Shown here piece by piece: positions 35,950 to 48,700 of a stretch of DNA of 64,000 bases. The stretch is from positions 34,214-98,213 of the forward strand of contig CAJNOL010000859.1 in assembly GCA_905250125.1 (NCBI GenBank), in the 5' to 3' direction. Origin of the DNA: Rotaria sordida. Taxonomy: Eukaryota; Rotifera; Eurotatoria; Philodinida; Philodinidae. The translations under genes were made by a program, and so were the position numbers. How positions within the stretch are numbered: the stretch's first letter is position 1; each line of letters begins with the position of its first letter. The notes beneath the pieces were generated by a model that saw nothing but the letters and a program-made list of their open reading frames with translations, did no database searches and had not been told where the DNA came from.

Positions 35950-36778
35950 CTAATCTATAGTATGAGATTGTACTTTATCGATAAGATTTGCTTGATTAGA
36001 ATTCACTTTTGTTGTGTCCATTAAATGTAAATTTGGAGATTTTCTTTCTGAACTATGTGAATATTTTGTTATAATAGGCATTGATTTAGTTGGCTCAGAT
36101 TCCATTTCGCATATCATATCACTAAATGTAACACTTTTAACAGATGTAGAAGTATTTGATGTTGAAGGTGGACTATCATTATCACGAATCCCTGGTACAG
36201 AATTATTACTGTTTTCTTTATTATATCTTTTAAGACATATGTCAAAATATGATTGTCTTCGTTGAGACTGTTTATGATTATTGTATAACTCATTAATTCG
36301 ATCGTTACACGAATAACTTTTTGAGTTTTTTAATATTCCCTTAAAAAGAAGAGAAATAAAAATACAATTTATCTTATTTAATTTAACATACTTTAGGTTT
36401 GAATTCTCCATTTGATGTTGATTTTACATTAACTTCATTTTCTAATACAGGTTGATTAACTAATAATGGAGTTAAGTTCATTTTTGACATGGTTTTTGTA
36501 TTGTTTTCGTTTTCGTCAAGCATAGTATTATCAATACTATTCTTTTTTCGTTTTTCTCCATATCTTAACTTTGAGTTTTGTGTTGTGTTAAAACAATTCT
36601 TCATAAAAGTTCCGGAAAGTCGACGACGATTATTATCAGGTGGTTGTATTGCTGGAGTTTCTTTATTTTCAACTACTATGTTTGGTGATGCTTTTTTGAC
36701 AGATACTTTCTGTTCAGTGTAACTTGATGATGGTGATGCATGAAGTCTTGTCACAGAATTATGGCCATTAGATGTCAT
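35950..36778 (-). CDS. Orphan disordered protein, 258 residues, with KSVTF motif
   Basis: Two exons on the minus strand, 36392-36778 and 35950-36339, joined in phase 0 across a 52-bp GT...AG intron (GTATGT donor). No family recognised. The product is polar and Ser/Asn/Lys-rich, predicted largely disordered, without membrane segments. The second exon carries VKSVTFSD, whose KSVTF core fits the RVxF docking motif of protein phosphatase 1; that is a short motif and could be chance. A CAG acceptor about 40 bases before the ATG suggests a 5' UTR intron or a trans-splice site. The clean intron with kept frame supports a real gene. Confidence 0.6.
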
Positions 36779-38196
36779 TTGTACTAATAGAGTCTTGATA
36801 CAGAAAATGTCAAATCTGAATATGAAAATACTATATGACATAAATATATATAGATTTTTTTTTGTCAATAGTTATCAAGGAGAACAAAAAAAATATATGA
36901 CACGGTCAATTTCTTTTGAAAAAAAAAAGAACAGAGAAAATAGGTTTTTTTCTGTGCAATAGAAATTTAAAGAGAAACCTACGTAAATAGGTGAAGCAAT
37001 AATATGACTAATATCTAAATCGTTTAAGTCATACCTGATTTACGTCATTTTTATCATGAAAAATATGGAGGCGTTATTGTTCGTTTAGTAAACAAAAAGA
37101 AAACAATATACAGAAAGAATGATTAATAAAACAAATCGCAACCAACTCGATGTCTCTTTTTTTATGACCTATACATGACTGCAAAATAAAATAAATCTCG
37201 GTCAACTGATATTGGAAGATTTGACTAAATTAAGAACATCATTTTTGCTCTAAGTTATATATGAAATATTCTTACAAGTTATTAATTGTAATCTTCTTGT
37301 CGTTTTCGTAAGTGATTTCAAATAAATGAAGATTAATTATTGCTGATTTTTCTGTTATAAAAATATCTAATAGATGATAAAGCTTGAATTTATTGATGAT
37401 AAATGACTGATTCAAATAACAAGTTTTGGCTTTTTAGCGTGTCAAACAAATTCCTATAATGTTACATACCAAATTTCAAATAATAGATCGTTTTTGTTTG
37501 CATGAAGTAAAACGTTCTATTAAGGATTATTGCTGTCTAAAGATGAGGAATTTACTACATACCTATAGCTCGATATCAAGATTGCATTTACAAAAAAGAC
37601 ATAGATATATATACTATTTTGTTTTTCGTGTCAACAACAGAAAAAAAGAAAATTATACAACTACGAAAAAAAATCGGGAGGCCTTGAGTAAGGGTGATAA
37701 AAAGTAGAACACTAATCATCATCTACTGAATTTGATCCATTTTTTTTGCTGTACATTTTTTATTACGCTTCGCTACTGTATTCACACGTTATATACAACA
37801 AGAAAATATGAGATGCGCTGTATCTTATGACGCAGTTATTATTCATAATAAAGTTTGCAAGTGCAAAAAAAATATATTAATAAGAACAGGTTGTACTCTA
37901 ACATCGTATAATGTAGGCTCATATCAAGATGGTCATCAAAGAAATCTATACGTTTATCATTTAGATTGGTCACAATATGTATAAATTTAATATGAAAGGT
38001 CTTGTAATAATAATGAGAAGACGAAGAATAATCAGATGACTATTACCGCTAATCAACATACGCATCGATCTGAGGCTTAATATGTCACGGAATAATCTTG
38101 AGATTTCATTCTTTATTGAGATGCAAAACATGTTTGGAAATTATGAAAAGCATCTAGATGCTGAAGATAAACAAATAAGAATAAAAATTCACTGAC

Positions 38197-38840
38197 GAGG
38201 TAAGTTCTCAACTGATAAATCGCTTTTGAGTCGAGACTACGTGTATTTTATAGACTCAAATGAGCTATGAGTATTCTGAGAAGAGTTCGTGTTCCTAGTT
38301 AATAGTTGCTGAGAGACTACAATTTTATGCTATTTTTTAAATGAATGTTGTGGTCTGCTTCATTAGGAACACCAAAAAAAAAAACTCATTTTCGAATTTC
38401 GACCTGAAACTCTGCATAGAGACATATCTTAACAAGATTTGCTTTATTTTGAATATGTCAGATCTTGTCGCCATTCCCATCCTAAGATACAATTATGGTA
38501 AGAGCGTGTCTTTTACATCATTCATATACGTATACTGACAAATTCGATGTTCTTATTTCAAGATAGAAGTAAATCAAAAGACTTGAAAACTTTTACAATA
38601 AACTACTCTTGTTAAGATCTGTCTCTATGTAAAGTTTCATGTCGAAGTTCGAAAATTAGTGTTTCTGATGTTCCTAAGCAGAACCAAAGCATTCATTTAA
38701 AAAGTACTGTAAAAGTATTGTATTTCCGCAGCAATATGCTAAGGACACGAACTCTTTTCAAAGTATTCATAGCTTATTTGAGTCTACTAATGCATGTCGT
38801 CGAGACTTAAAAGTGATTTATCACTTGGAGAGCTTACCTC
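38197..38840. mobile_element. Foldback element FB2 (about 644 bp), same family as FB1
   Basis: The ends GAGGTAAGTTCTC (38197) and GAGAGCTTACCTC (to 38840) are inverted copies, and the pairing continues inward over both arms (ATAGACTCAAATGAGCTATG against CATAGCTTATTTGAGTCTA). Internal blocks are shared with FB1: TTTTCGAATTTCGACTTGAA in FB1 against TTTTCGAATTTCGACCTGAA here, GTCTTTTACAT, and AAAAAGTACTGTAAAA. No coding capacity. Confidence 0.8.
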
Positions 38841-38854
38841 ATTAGTTCAAGCTT

Positions 38855-38973
38855 CCTTGGAAAACTTAAAAGTATCACAAAAACCGTAAAAAGAACGGGA
38901 TGTATGAAAGATTCGACTAAAAAAAAACGTCTTTTTTCAGTTTTTGTGATGCTTTTAAGTTTTTAAGAGAAGG
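38855..38973. repeat. Hairpin of about 119 bp beside FB2
   Basis: AAAACTTAAAAGTATCACAA on the left returns inverted as TTTGTGATGCTTTTAAGTTT on the right, with further pairing outward (CCTTGG against AGAAGG) and inward. Loop of about 30 bp. Only about 15 bp separate it from FB2. Confidence 0.6.
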
Positions 38974-39623
38974 TCACAAATAACGCGACGACCCTTCATT
39001 CTACGTTCTTTAAAATGGCTTATCTAGTTTTGAGTCATGTGCTTAACATTATAGAAAAATATCAAAAATACGTTGCTATTGTTAAACTTTTTTCCTACTA
39101 TCTTACAAAGTTTCCAATGCTAGATCGAAAAAATAAAAATATGGATTAATCATTTTTCTCTTACATCATTCATAGAAGGTCGAAAACATAAGAAAAGAAC
39201 TGTTATACATTTTTTGATCTTGCTTTGCTCTCATTATTTTTTTTGAACCAGTCGTTATATTTTATTGTCTATCATCTTTTAATTCCATTCTCACTTATTT
39301 CATATAATCTTAATCATGGTTACCTTGAAAGTTTGTCTTAGTTAAATTTCATATTTAATTTTCTACTATATTCAAAAATAAACATTTTCATGATTTTAGC
39401 TAATCATGAAAGTAAATGCAAATCATTTTCAAAATAAAAATCGTTTAATTTAACTGAAAATGGTAAACCTGATCTTTATTGATATCTTTAAAAAACAAAA
39501 CAAGAGAAAATTTGATTACATATACAACCAAAATGAAGGATTTATTAATCCTAATAAATATAAATATAAAATATATAAAACAATGAAATGAAAAACAAAA
39601 AGAAGTCGCAAAAAACGCAATAT

Positions 39624-40665
39624 TCAAGCAACTTCTAGTACAAAAATATAATCCGAAAGAAAATAATAACTTCGTTCCATATCACCTTCACATAAATATG
39701 GTAAACGACTTAATTTCCTCAAACGAAAACCTAATGGTTGAAACACATTTAAAATAAGTTCATTGATTTGTTCTTCAGGTAGACGACCTTTTATATAAAT
39801 TGCTTCATCTGGATGATGATCATTATTATATTCAAAATATGGTTTAAATGGTAAAACAAGAGTTATTATAGCACGACCATTACTAGGATTTAAATGTTCA
39901 CGAATTTTTTTTAATAAGCTCAATGGTTTTTCACAACGATCAAGGACATTTAAACATGTTATTACATCAAATTTTAAATCTCTCCATTGATCTATATCAA
40001 GTACTGTATAACCATAAGTTGAAAGACGCCATTGCATTATTGATGATATTTCTGTAGCATACACTTTTTTGAAAACACCAGCCATTCGTTCTGTAACAGA
40101 ACCATCACCAGCACCAATATCGAGAAGTGATGTCAACGAATATTGTTCATTATCATCTATATCAAGTAATTTTTTAAATTGTGCAGTTGAATAAACAAAC
40201 ATACGACCACGACCAATTAAACCATTGGCTAAAAATGAATTTAGAAAAAAAAATATTATATGAATACTTTAAAATTGTCTATCATAGGCGATATCTTTCT
40301 GTTTTAAACGTATATTCGTCTTATATGAAAAGTTTTATCAACATACCTGATGTTCGTGCAATAAATATTGTCAATAAAGAACTAGCAAGACTATGAAGTA
40401 TTTGTACAGGAGTATTATCAGATTTTTCTTGACTTTGTTCAATAAATTTCGTTGTATCTTCATCTTCATGAAGTTCTTGAAAAAGTTGTCGATATTCATC
40501 ATGTAAAAGATCACTACGTGTTAAACGATACCATGTACGTCGATCGATGTCTTCTAAATGTTGATCATTTTCTACTTTCGATATTATTGCTTTTGCCCAA
40601 GCCGAACGAACAGGTAAATATGAAGATTGTTGACAACAAGAACAACATTCATTATTGTTTGTCAT
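39624..40665 (-). CDS. METTL9: METTL9 protein-histidine N-methyltransferase
   Basis: Two exons (40347-40665 and 39624-40228) join in phase 1 to 307 residues (human 318). The SAM-binding motif I is intact: LLDIGAGDGS at about 141-150. Family-specific blocks follow: VYATEIS, DVITCLNVLDRCEKPLSLL, LVLPFKPY and the C-terminal SRLPYLCEGDMERSYYFLSD. METTL9 (formerly DREV) places 1-methylhistidine on proteins with HxH motifs, including mitochondrial and zinc-binding proteins. A Cys-rich patch CCSCC stands near the N-terminus (about residue 6). The ATG directly follows a strong acceptor, TTTTTTCCAG, suggesting a 5' UTR intron or a trans-splice site. Confidence 0.93.
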
Positions 40666-41511
40666 CTGGAAAAAATAATCTATAAAAAAAATAGTACAGT
40701 AAAAATAGAAATCCAACTATATGATGATTAAAAAAAAAAAATTTTTAAGTGAATCAGTATTTCTATTTCCTTATTGACATCTGTTTTTTGTCTGTCAAAC
40801 TTTAACTGGTTTATCTATATTAACAACATATTTGAAATTCTTGATAAAATTGTAAAAAAACATATATTCATTCAACAATAAATTCTTATAAAATAAAATG
40901 ATAAAACAACATTATCAATAAATCATATCTTCAGTCTTTTATAATCCATCTGTCTTCACTAAGCCTTTGAAAATATTAAGTTTAATATTCATTAATTGAT
41001 GCTTTCGATGATTAACATTTTTCGATGGCTTAAAATAAGATCGCTTTGATATTAATAAATATTAATCATTTTAATATCTTCTTCAATCAAACATTCGTAA
41101 AAACGTAATAAGATTATATCTAATAATTAAAAATTTTATTCTAAAATGAATAATAATAGTTATTATTGAATAACTCTATTATGAAACTTACTGAGCAAAA
41201 GTAATTATCATCTAATTTAACATCAACATTCACTGAAATAATATTAATGAACTTTATTCTATTTAATCTTTACACATATTGAATCATGTAATTTTGCCTT
41301 AGAAAAAAATTCTTCTATACTGACACAATTAATATCATAATTTAATAAAATAAATAATTATTCCCATATAATGAATTTTTACTGAAAATCCATCATTCAT
41401 TTTATTTAATCTTCAAACGAAACAAAACAATATCAATCAGACAACCAAATAAAATAATCAATAGACGTATATATATATTTCGGAATAAGAAAAAACAAAA
41501 AAAAAACAGAA
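40666..41511. other. Intergenic region between VPS51 and METTL9
   Basis: 846 bp, very AT-rich. Holds the VPS51 3' UTR and the METTL9 upstream region, both read on the minus strand. No other gene or element recognised. Confidence 0.45.
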
Positions 41512-44500
41512 TTAATTTCCTTCACAAATTACAGTAATAACACTAGCTTCCATAAGAATAGGATCTAAACATCTCATAGCTGTACTACTAACAATTTCTT
41601 CAAGTAAACTTGTTATAAATCTATCATCATTATTAACAAATGACCAAAGATAATTATATAAATAATTGATATCAACTTGTACTTGTTGTAAACCATAACG
41701 TGAAAATGTTTTTAAACGAATACATTCTAAATATGTTTTTAAAAGTAATTTAATTATACTTGATAGAATAGAAGTTTTTTGAAATTGTAAATCAATAAAT
41801 ATATCTAATTTTTCACTGAATACTTTATGAAAATTAAGTTGAAGATTTCCAGTTGAACCACCTGAACTACCTGGTCCACCACTTATTGTTCGATCAAGTG
41901 CTGAACTACGTGGCATTATAATTGTACGACGACCACCATCAGAACTTCGAGCTCCTCCACTAGTCAAATTTGAACGATGATAATAACGACCATATGATGA
42001 TGATAATGATGGTAATGGTGCTGATGATTGTTGATCATTATAAAGCATTCTGACTTGTTTATCTATTTGAGTTAAATCTTCAATAATACGTTTCATTACT
42101 GAACGTACATGTCTTGGTTCAATTGTATTAAGCCAATCACGTGTTTCAATTGATTTACGAAGCATTTGTGAAAGAGTATAACCTTGAGAACAAATATATT
42201 GTTTAAGTAATTGTTTGGCAATAATACTAAATTGTTTTTGGATGGCTGTTAATTTTGAACGATCTATTGATGATCCACTTTTTTGATTATCACCTAGATG
42301 AAAAACAAAAATCTTTGTATTATCTTAATGTACAATAGTCATTAATCTATTATTCTTAAAAGCATAGATGAAGACAACAGTCAAATGATAATTATAAAAT
42401 AGTTTATTCATATGGTTTCCCACATATCGAATATACAAAATTTCCAATTCATGTACAACATGTTGTTTTAGCGATTGCAACAAGATATCATTTCAATCTT
42501 CATCCTTAACTTTTGAAAGGATTTCTTGTATTGAAATACTCTCACAGAAATATTAACGAAACGGTTATTCACTATAACGAATTGAATCAGAGCCACCGTT
42601 GCCCAAAATAATCACTGAAGATTCTAACTATTGCTAGTGTGATGCAAAAATAGATATTTGATTTTTTTGGAAACTTCCTTTATTCAAAGTCATTTTTTTT
42701 GCAGATGTTCTTGTCAATAAGTTCTCTTCCATGGTTTTCTCTCTTTTTCATCTCAACATTTCTTGAAATCAAGAAAAATTTTTGAAAAAGTCATCGAACA
42801 GTTTCAACTACCGCTGATGTGAGTGCGTCGACCTGTCCTTCTTATGAAATCAATCACTGTTTTCTAAGTCGTATTAATTTCTTAGATCGTTTTATTTCGT
42901 GTGTATTAAATTATAAATCATGTTGATTTAAGAGTTATGGTAGAAACGAATTAAATAATACTCTTATTAGACTGTATGATAAAGTTGTTTTCAATCTTTT
43001 GTCAAATTTGATCTCAAACTTAATCAACGGTAAAGGACATGGTCGAAAATCATGGATTTTTCCTCACGCTGGATATGGTATAAAATGAAAGTAATTACTT
43101 GATGAGTAAATCACTAATCCCATATCAATTTGTCAAGATTTGATCCCTTTTTTATAGATGTTTTCCAGTGCTATGGGTGCACCAAATCCTATTTTTCTAT
43201 AGAAAGATTACAAATTTTCAGTATTAAGACTCACCAAATCCAACCAAATATTTGTGTCGATTATAACCAGTTTTATTTGCTCTACTCAATAATGATATAA
43301 AATGACCAAATCTATCCAAGACATTTCTACGATTTGGTAGGGTTTGGTGAAAATATGATACTTTTTACCAAATTCTACCAAATCTTAGAAGTGTCTTCGA
43401 TAGATTTGGTCATTTTATACCATTATTGAGTAGAGCAAATAAAACTGGTTATGATCGACACAAATATTCGGTTGGATTTGGTGGGTCTTAATACTGAAAA
43501 TGTGTAATCTTTATATAGAAAAATAGGATTTGGTGCACCCCTAGTTACAGTGCCAAGTGCGTCAATCGGACTCAGACATACGTATTCGACACTGAAAAAC
43601 ACCTGTAAAAAAGGGATCAAATCTTAACAAACTGATATGGGATTAGTGATTTACTCATCAAGTACTTTCATTTTATACCATTTCCAGCGTAAGGAAAAAT
43701 CCATGATTTTCGATCATGTCCTTTCCTATTCCAAATTTTCTTATTAACTTCTATATAAAATATAATGAGAAATCAATAATAAAATCTAATAATATAATAT
43801 CTAAATTGTTCTTTAATGAATAAAATATATACCTCGTTGATTATTTTCAAGAATTAAATTAAATTTTTCTTCAAATACAGTACATAAATATGGTATTGAA
43901 CTTGAATCAAAATCAAGTATTAATTTACTTAACATAAGTAAAAGAATTGGTGGTGATGATTGTTCATGTCTTATTATTGTTGAATTATTACTTGCTGTTG
44001 TATATTCATGTTCAAAATAAGTTATTAAACGATGAAGTAATGTTAAAAAAAATCCATTCCATACATGATTTTTAGCAAATTGTTTAATAAAAACATTTTT
44101 TTTTCCTATATGACCAATCATTTCTGTACCATCAAGAAATATTGATAAATTTTGAAATGTAATTTTAATATCATTTGTTAATTGTTTAAGTATTTTATCA
44201 ACACATTGTGATAAATTAAGTTGTGATTGTTGATGTTCAGTAGATGATGATTGTGTATGTTCATTTGTTGTTGTTGATGGTTGAATAATAGTTAATGATT
44301 TTCTTAATTCAATAATTTGATCATGAAAACGTCGATCAATATATATATGATAAAATTTTAAACGACATTCAATAGCAAATGTTAAAAATGTATCAAGCAT
44401 AAAACGCATTTTTTCTAATGCATTTTGAGTAAATAAATATTTATATATATCATTTGATGAACGACGTAAAAATCTATCTATAGCACGTACATATAATTGT

Positions 44501-45770
44501 ATATCATCATCTTGTCCATAATATTTTGATTGAAATAAATCATGAATAAATTTTATATAATTAGAATAAAGTTCAAGTAAATATTCTTCTAAATATTTTT
44601 TACAACGTTCTTTATATTCATCTTCAATACTTGGTGATGAAGATATAGTAGATGAATTTCGAATAAATAATAATTCATAAGATTCAATAAATTCATGAAG
44701 ATTTTTTATATAAGAACTATAACTTGTATCAACAAATTCAAGAATATCCATTGGATGTATTTCTATCAAAAAATAAATAAATATTATATATAGTTATAGT
44801 TAATAATCAATGTTTAATCAAAATATGAAGAAGATAAATTAAAAGAAATCGACTAATATAATGTAAGTCATATTTATTTTATCGAGAAGTCTCTAGAGAA
44901 TATTTTTCTTTTCTCAATTTTATATATATATAACTCTTCATCAAATTGAAATTACTTACGTTGTGTAACTACATTTGAAGTTGTTGTTGATGATGTTGAT
45001 CCTAATTGATTTTCAGCAACAATAAGTTGTTGTTTCATTAATTCTAATGGTTGTTCAAGTCTTTGTTTATTTTGTGAGAGATATTGTTGTGCAAGATAAT
45101 CAGATGATTCACCTAATTGAAGTAATAATTTAACAACATTACTTGATGTTGTTTGTTGTTGATCAAATCTTAATTTAAGTTCATCACGTATATTATTCAT
45201 TGTTTCTTTACATGTTTGTTGAATATTATTAAATGATGGTATATGTTCATATTTTTGTAAGGCTTTTAATGCTTTTGTATATGTATTTACAGCTAAATCA
45301 TATTGATTATCATCTGCATATTCTTTTAATTTATTTGGTAATTGAAATAAATATTGTAATTTTTGTAATAATAAATGTATACTTGTTAATTTACGTATTT
45401 CTTGACGTCGATTATCAAGTGTTAAATGTATTTGATGATTATTTGAATTAATTGTACTCATTGTTGATATAAGATGTGTCATTTCATCTTCCATTGTTTT
45501 AAAATCTTTTTTCATTTGACGAATCGTATCTGTTGCTGATATAAATTTATTATAATTTTCATATACAAGTGTTTGCATTTCATTATCTAAAGTTTTTATT
45601 TGTTTTGTTAATAATTGTTCTTTATCAATTAATTGTGTTAAACGTGATTCACGTAATAATTTTGTAACATATGTTTCAGGATCAAAACCTGGACTATCAA
45701 TATTTGTTGGATCATATGTAGAAGAAAAATTATTCGGTTGAGAATTCGATGTAGACTTGGAAGAATCCAT
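41512..45770 (-). CDS. VPS51: VPS51 (GARP/EARP tethering complex subunit)
   Basis: Three exons (44960-45770, 43833-44762, 41512-42293) join in frame to 840 residues (human 782). The N-terminus carries the Vps51 domain: FDPETYVTKLLRES, then TLVYENYNKFISATDTIRQM, nearly identical to the animal family block, followed by coiled-coil. The rest is a helical rod of the CATCHR type, rich in Leu/Gln, with a Ser/Gly-rich insert (GGPGSSGGSTG) in the last exon. In cells VPS51 joins VPS52, VPS53 and VPS54 or VPS50 to tether endosome-derived vesicles at the trans-Golgi and recycling endosomes. Intron 2 (42294-43832, 1.5 kb) contains a young foldback element. The ATG follows TTTTAAAG, a possible splice acceptor. 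Confidence 0.92.
43031..43725. mobile_element. Foldback element FB3 (about 695 bp) in VPS51 intron 2
   Basis: Two long inverted arms that match very closely by eye. AAATCATGGATTTTTCC near the left end returns as GGAAAAATCCATGATTTT near the right, and TTTTATTTGCTCTACTCAAT on the left pairs with ATTGAGTAGAGCAAATAAAA on the right. The right arm has an insertion of about 45 bp (around 43540-43590) missing from the left. The centre is near 43360. No coding capacity; the near-identity of the arms suggests recent origin or ongoing arm conversion. Confidence 0.85.
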
Positions 45771-48700
45771 CTTTAAAATATTTTAGTAGTTGATCTATAA
45801 TAAAAAAATATTTTATTTGACATGATCAATCAGTTGAGTTTCAATTTCCAAAAGGTATACATTATTTTTTGTTTTCGTTTCTGATGAATCGAATAGCTAT
45901 TTATCGATACAATTTTGAGTCATTTGAATGAAAGTAAAAAAAGAAACAAGCGTGCATCTCGTTCGTCAGCAAGAATTACCACAGAGTAGTATATTCAAAT
46001 TGATAGATTGTTTATCAGCGCCCTCTCTCGTCAGATAATGAAACAAAACGTCAAAGATAAATTCAAGACAAGTTTTCACAAGACTTATATATGAATCTTT
46101 AATAAATCTTATGTCATCAAAGAATATTAACTGAGGGATAATATTTCTATCATACATGAACAACGGAATTTAGTTTCTTTAATGCTAGATTATCGATTTG
46201 AATATGTCCGTTTTAACGTAAAAACAAAGAACGATTATTACTCATCAGAAGTGATTTATGATGGCAATTTTTAATTTCTCGATGATTTATATTTAGTATA
46301 CTGTGATGTTCACAGAAGGATCAAACGTGATATTCTTTCTGATCAAAATCAAAAAGTATCTGAGATAATAACGTATATGTACAGAAAGAGTATCCTTCCT
46401 AAAAATCTCTAAATTCTCGTGTGCTATTGTCATAGTTGAAATCTCATGGGATATTTATGTCTATTATTAGATTTCACATAATACCTCCTAGATCACGCTT
46501 TTCTTCTACCGGCAGAACTATAATTTTATCAAGACACTCCGATAAAATAGAGCTTTATTGAGAAGAAATCACAGGTCTAGGATCTGTTTAAATCTCAGCT
46601 AGGATAAATCTTGATTTTCATTAGTTTAATATATCTCGACTCAACCAATCTAAACAGCAAGATATTTGAATCCTTTAAACATGTGCTTCTTTTCCTCTAT
46701 ATGACACTTTCGATAGTTATCTATATCAGTTCTAACATCGTGATTCAATCCAATTAAGTTATCACATTTTATTTACATGTCATAAATATTCTTTTCGTAA
46801 CAATGGCTGGTTTTTTTACGATGGAAAAGAACCTAGTCGCAATTTTAATTAGAAATTTTTTTGTTGAAAGAACGCCATTTTATTGAACCGTGATTCCATC
46901 TATCAAAACTACAGTGACAGTTTATGGGAAAGTGTGGTGTCGAAAAAAACTAGGTTCTGATATAAAAAATCGTGAAAAGTCACGATTTTAAATCTTGCGA
47001 CTCAATTTTATTATATCGAACTTTTTTGAAACTGCGGTTAACGCCAGTTTCTTTGACAATATGGCGTTTCATTAAGAAGAAGACGCAGCCGCTACGAAAA
47101 AATTGCTGTTGAGTACAGTTTTGATTCAAATTTTTTTCCTGTGCGTAATTCTTGGTTTTTATATAAGTTTATCAGAACATAATCAAATAAATATTGTCAA
47201 AAATTCATCATTTTCAAAAATTGAAGAATTAAATTTAAAATATTTTTCTATATTAAACTGTCCATGTTCACATTTTTTGATGTCATATAGTCGTATAATT
47301 TCACTTTCAACTCATTATGATTGAATATGTTCAAGTGAATATGTAAAAGATTATTGGTTATTTTATTTTAGTCGCACAGAAATTCATTTTATAACAACTG
47401 ATTTTAGATTTGGTGGACTATCTTTTTATAATCTATTAAAGATTTTATGTAAAATGTCTGAGAAAACAATTGAAATTGCAACAACTGTATTTCGAACAAA
47501 TCATTTATTTAGTTACAAGGAATACTTCATTATATACACAATATTCTATTGAACTATAAACACGTGTAAAATAATTTCAACAGCAAACTATTTCTTCATT
47601 TGTTCAATTAATTCATTCAGCTATTCAAAAAAATCAATTGATTGGAGATATGTCGACGAATCTTGGACTGTTATCTATATGTAAAAATGGAATATTTACA
47701 TGGTTACTTCGTTTTCAATGGCAAGACTTTTATATATATATATTCTGGTTCATATGTATTGTCTAATGAATGCACTCGTCGTGTTGGCTTTTATTTTCAA
47801 CTAGAGTATTTTCATGATAAAAACTTTATAAAAGTTCTTATTGATAATTATGCTTTTAATGTTATTAGCTTAATTCGACAAGTAGACGATCGTGCTATAC
47901 GAATTGAATCACTGTCAATTGAAAATAGTTGTTTTTCTCTAAATACAACGATCGATGAGATATTTTCTTAAGTATTTGTCGGAGAATGAATAAATTTAAG
48001 TAATTTTATATCATATTATACGCGATGTTAATCTTCACAATGTACTTATATTGTACGAAAACGTTTTCATACTGCTTATATGTTGACGATTATGTTAGCG
48101 AATGGAGGAGTGTCCAAGGACTGAGGATTAAAAATTCCTTCACAGTTCCATGAATGGTAAAATTAAAAAAAATTCCATATCGACGATATTTTTTATTCTT
48201 ACACTCATTTTCACCAAGAAATTTGTGAACATGAATGTGTGGGTATAAAATCTATTTGCAAAAACACATTACTTTAACTTTCATGAATGGAGAAACTAAT
48301 GGTCAATTCTCGCCATCTCAAGTAATTATCATATCGACGCTGATAGTTTTCCTCTACAGATTAGGAATTCCTATTTGCTAGTTCTTGGACATTGCTGAAT
48401 TTTTGTCTAATGATCCCTGTCAAAATCAGTATTGTTTGATGGATAATGAAATTCTTCATCCAACACAGCCAATTAGCGATCCAACGTTAGCCAGGAAACG
48501 AATCCAGGCAAGAAAAGGTTGAATACAACGCTAATGTTATTTACATAGTCTTCACATGAATAATTTTAATCCTCAATTAGTCGTTCTTAACCCTATTAAA
48601 GATTCTTTAAGACATGAAGGACGTAAAATATTAATTAGAATAAATGGAGTTTTGTTTCTCTTTATTATATGATATTTAATAAATCAAGCAAAAACAAGAC

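Larger units (their letters stand above)
36779..39623. other. Intergenic region with foldback FB2 and a hairpin
   Basis: 2.8 kb between the disordered orphan gene and METTL9. Holds foldback FB2 (38197-38840) and a small hairpin (38855-38973). Remaining sequence is AT-rich with no supported gene. Confidence 0.5.

Noticed and set aside
43423..43620. 65-codon open frame (-)
   Set aside because: Lies wholly within an arm of foldback FB3 with no coding signature; starts from palindrome sequence.
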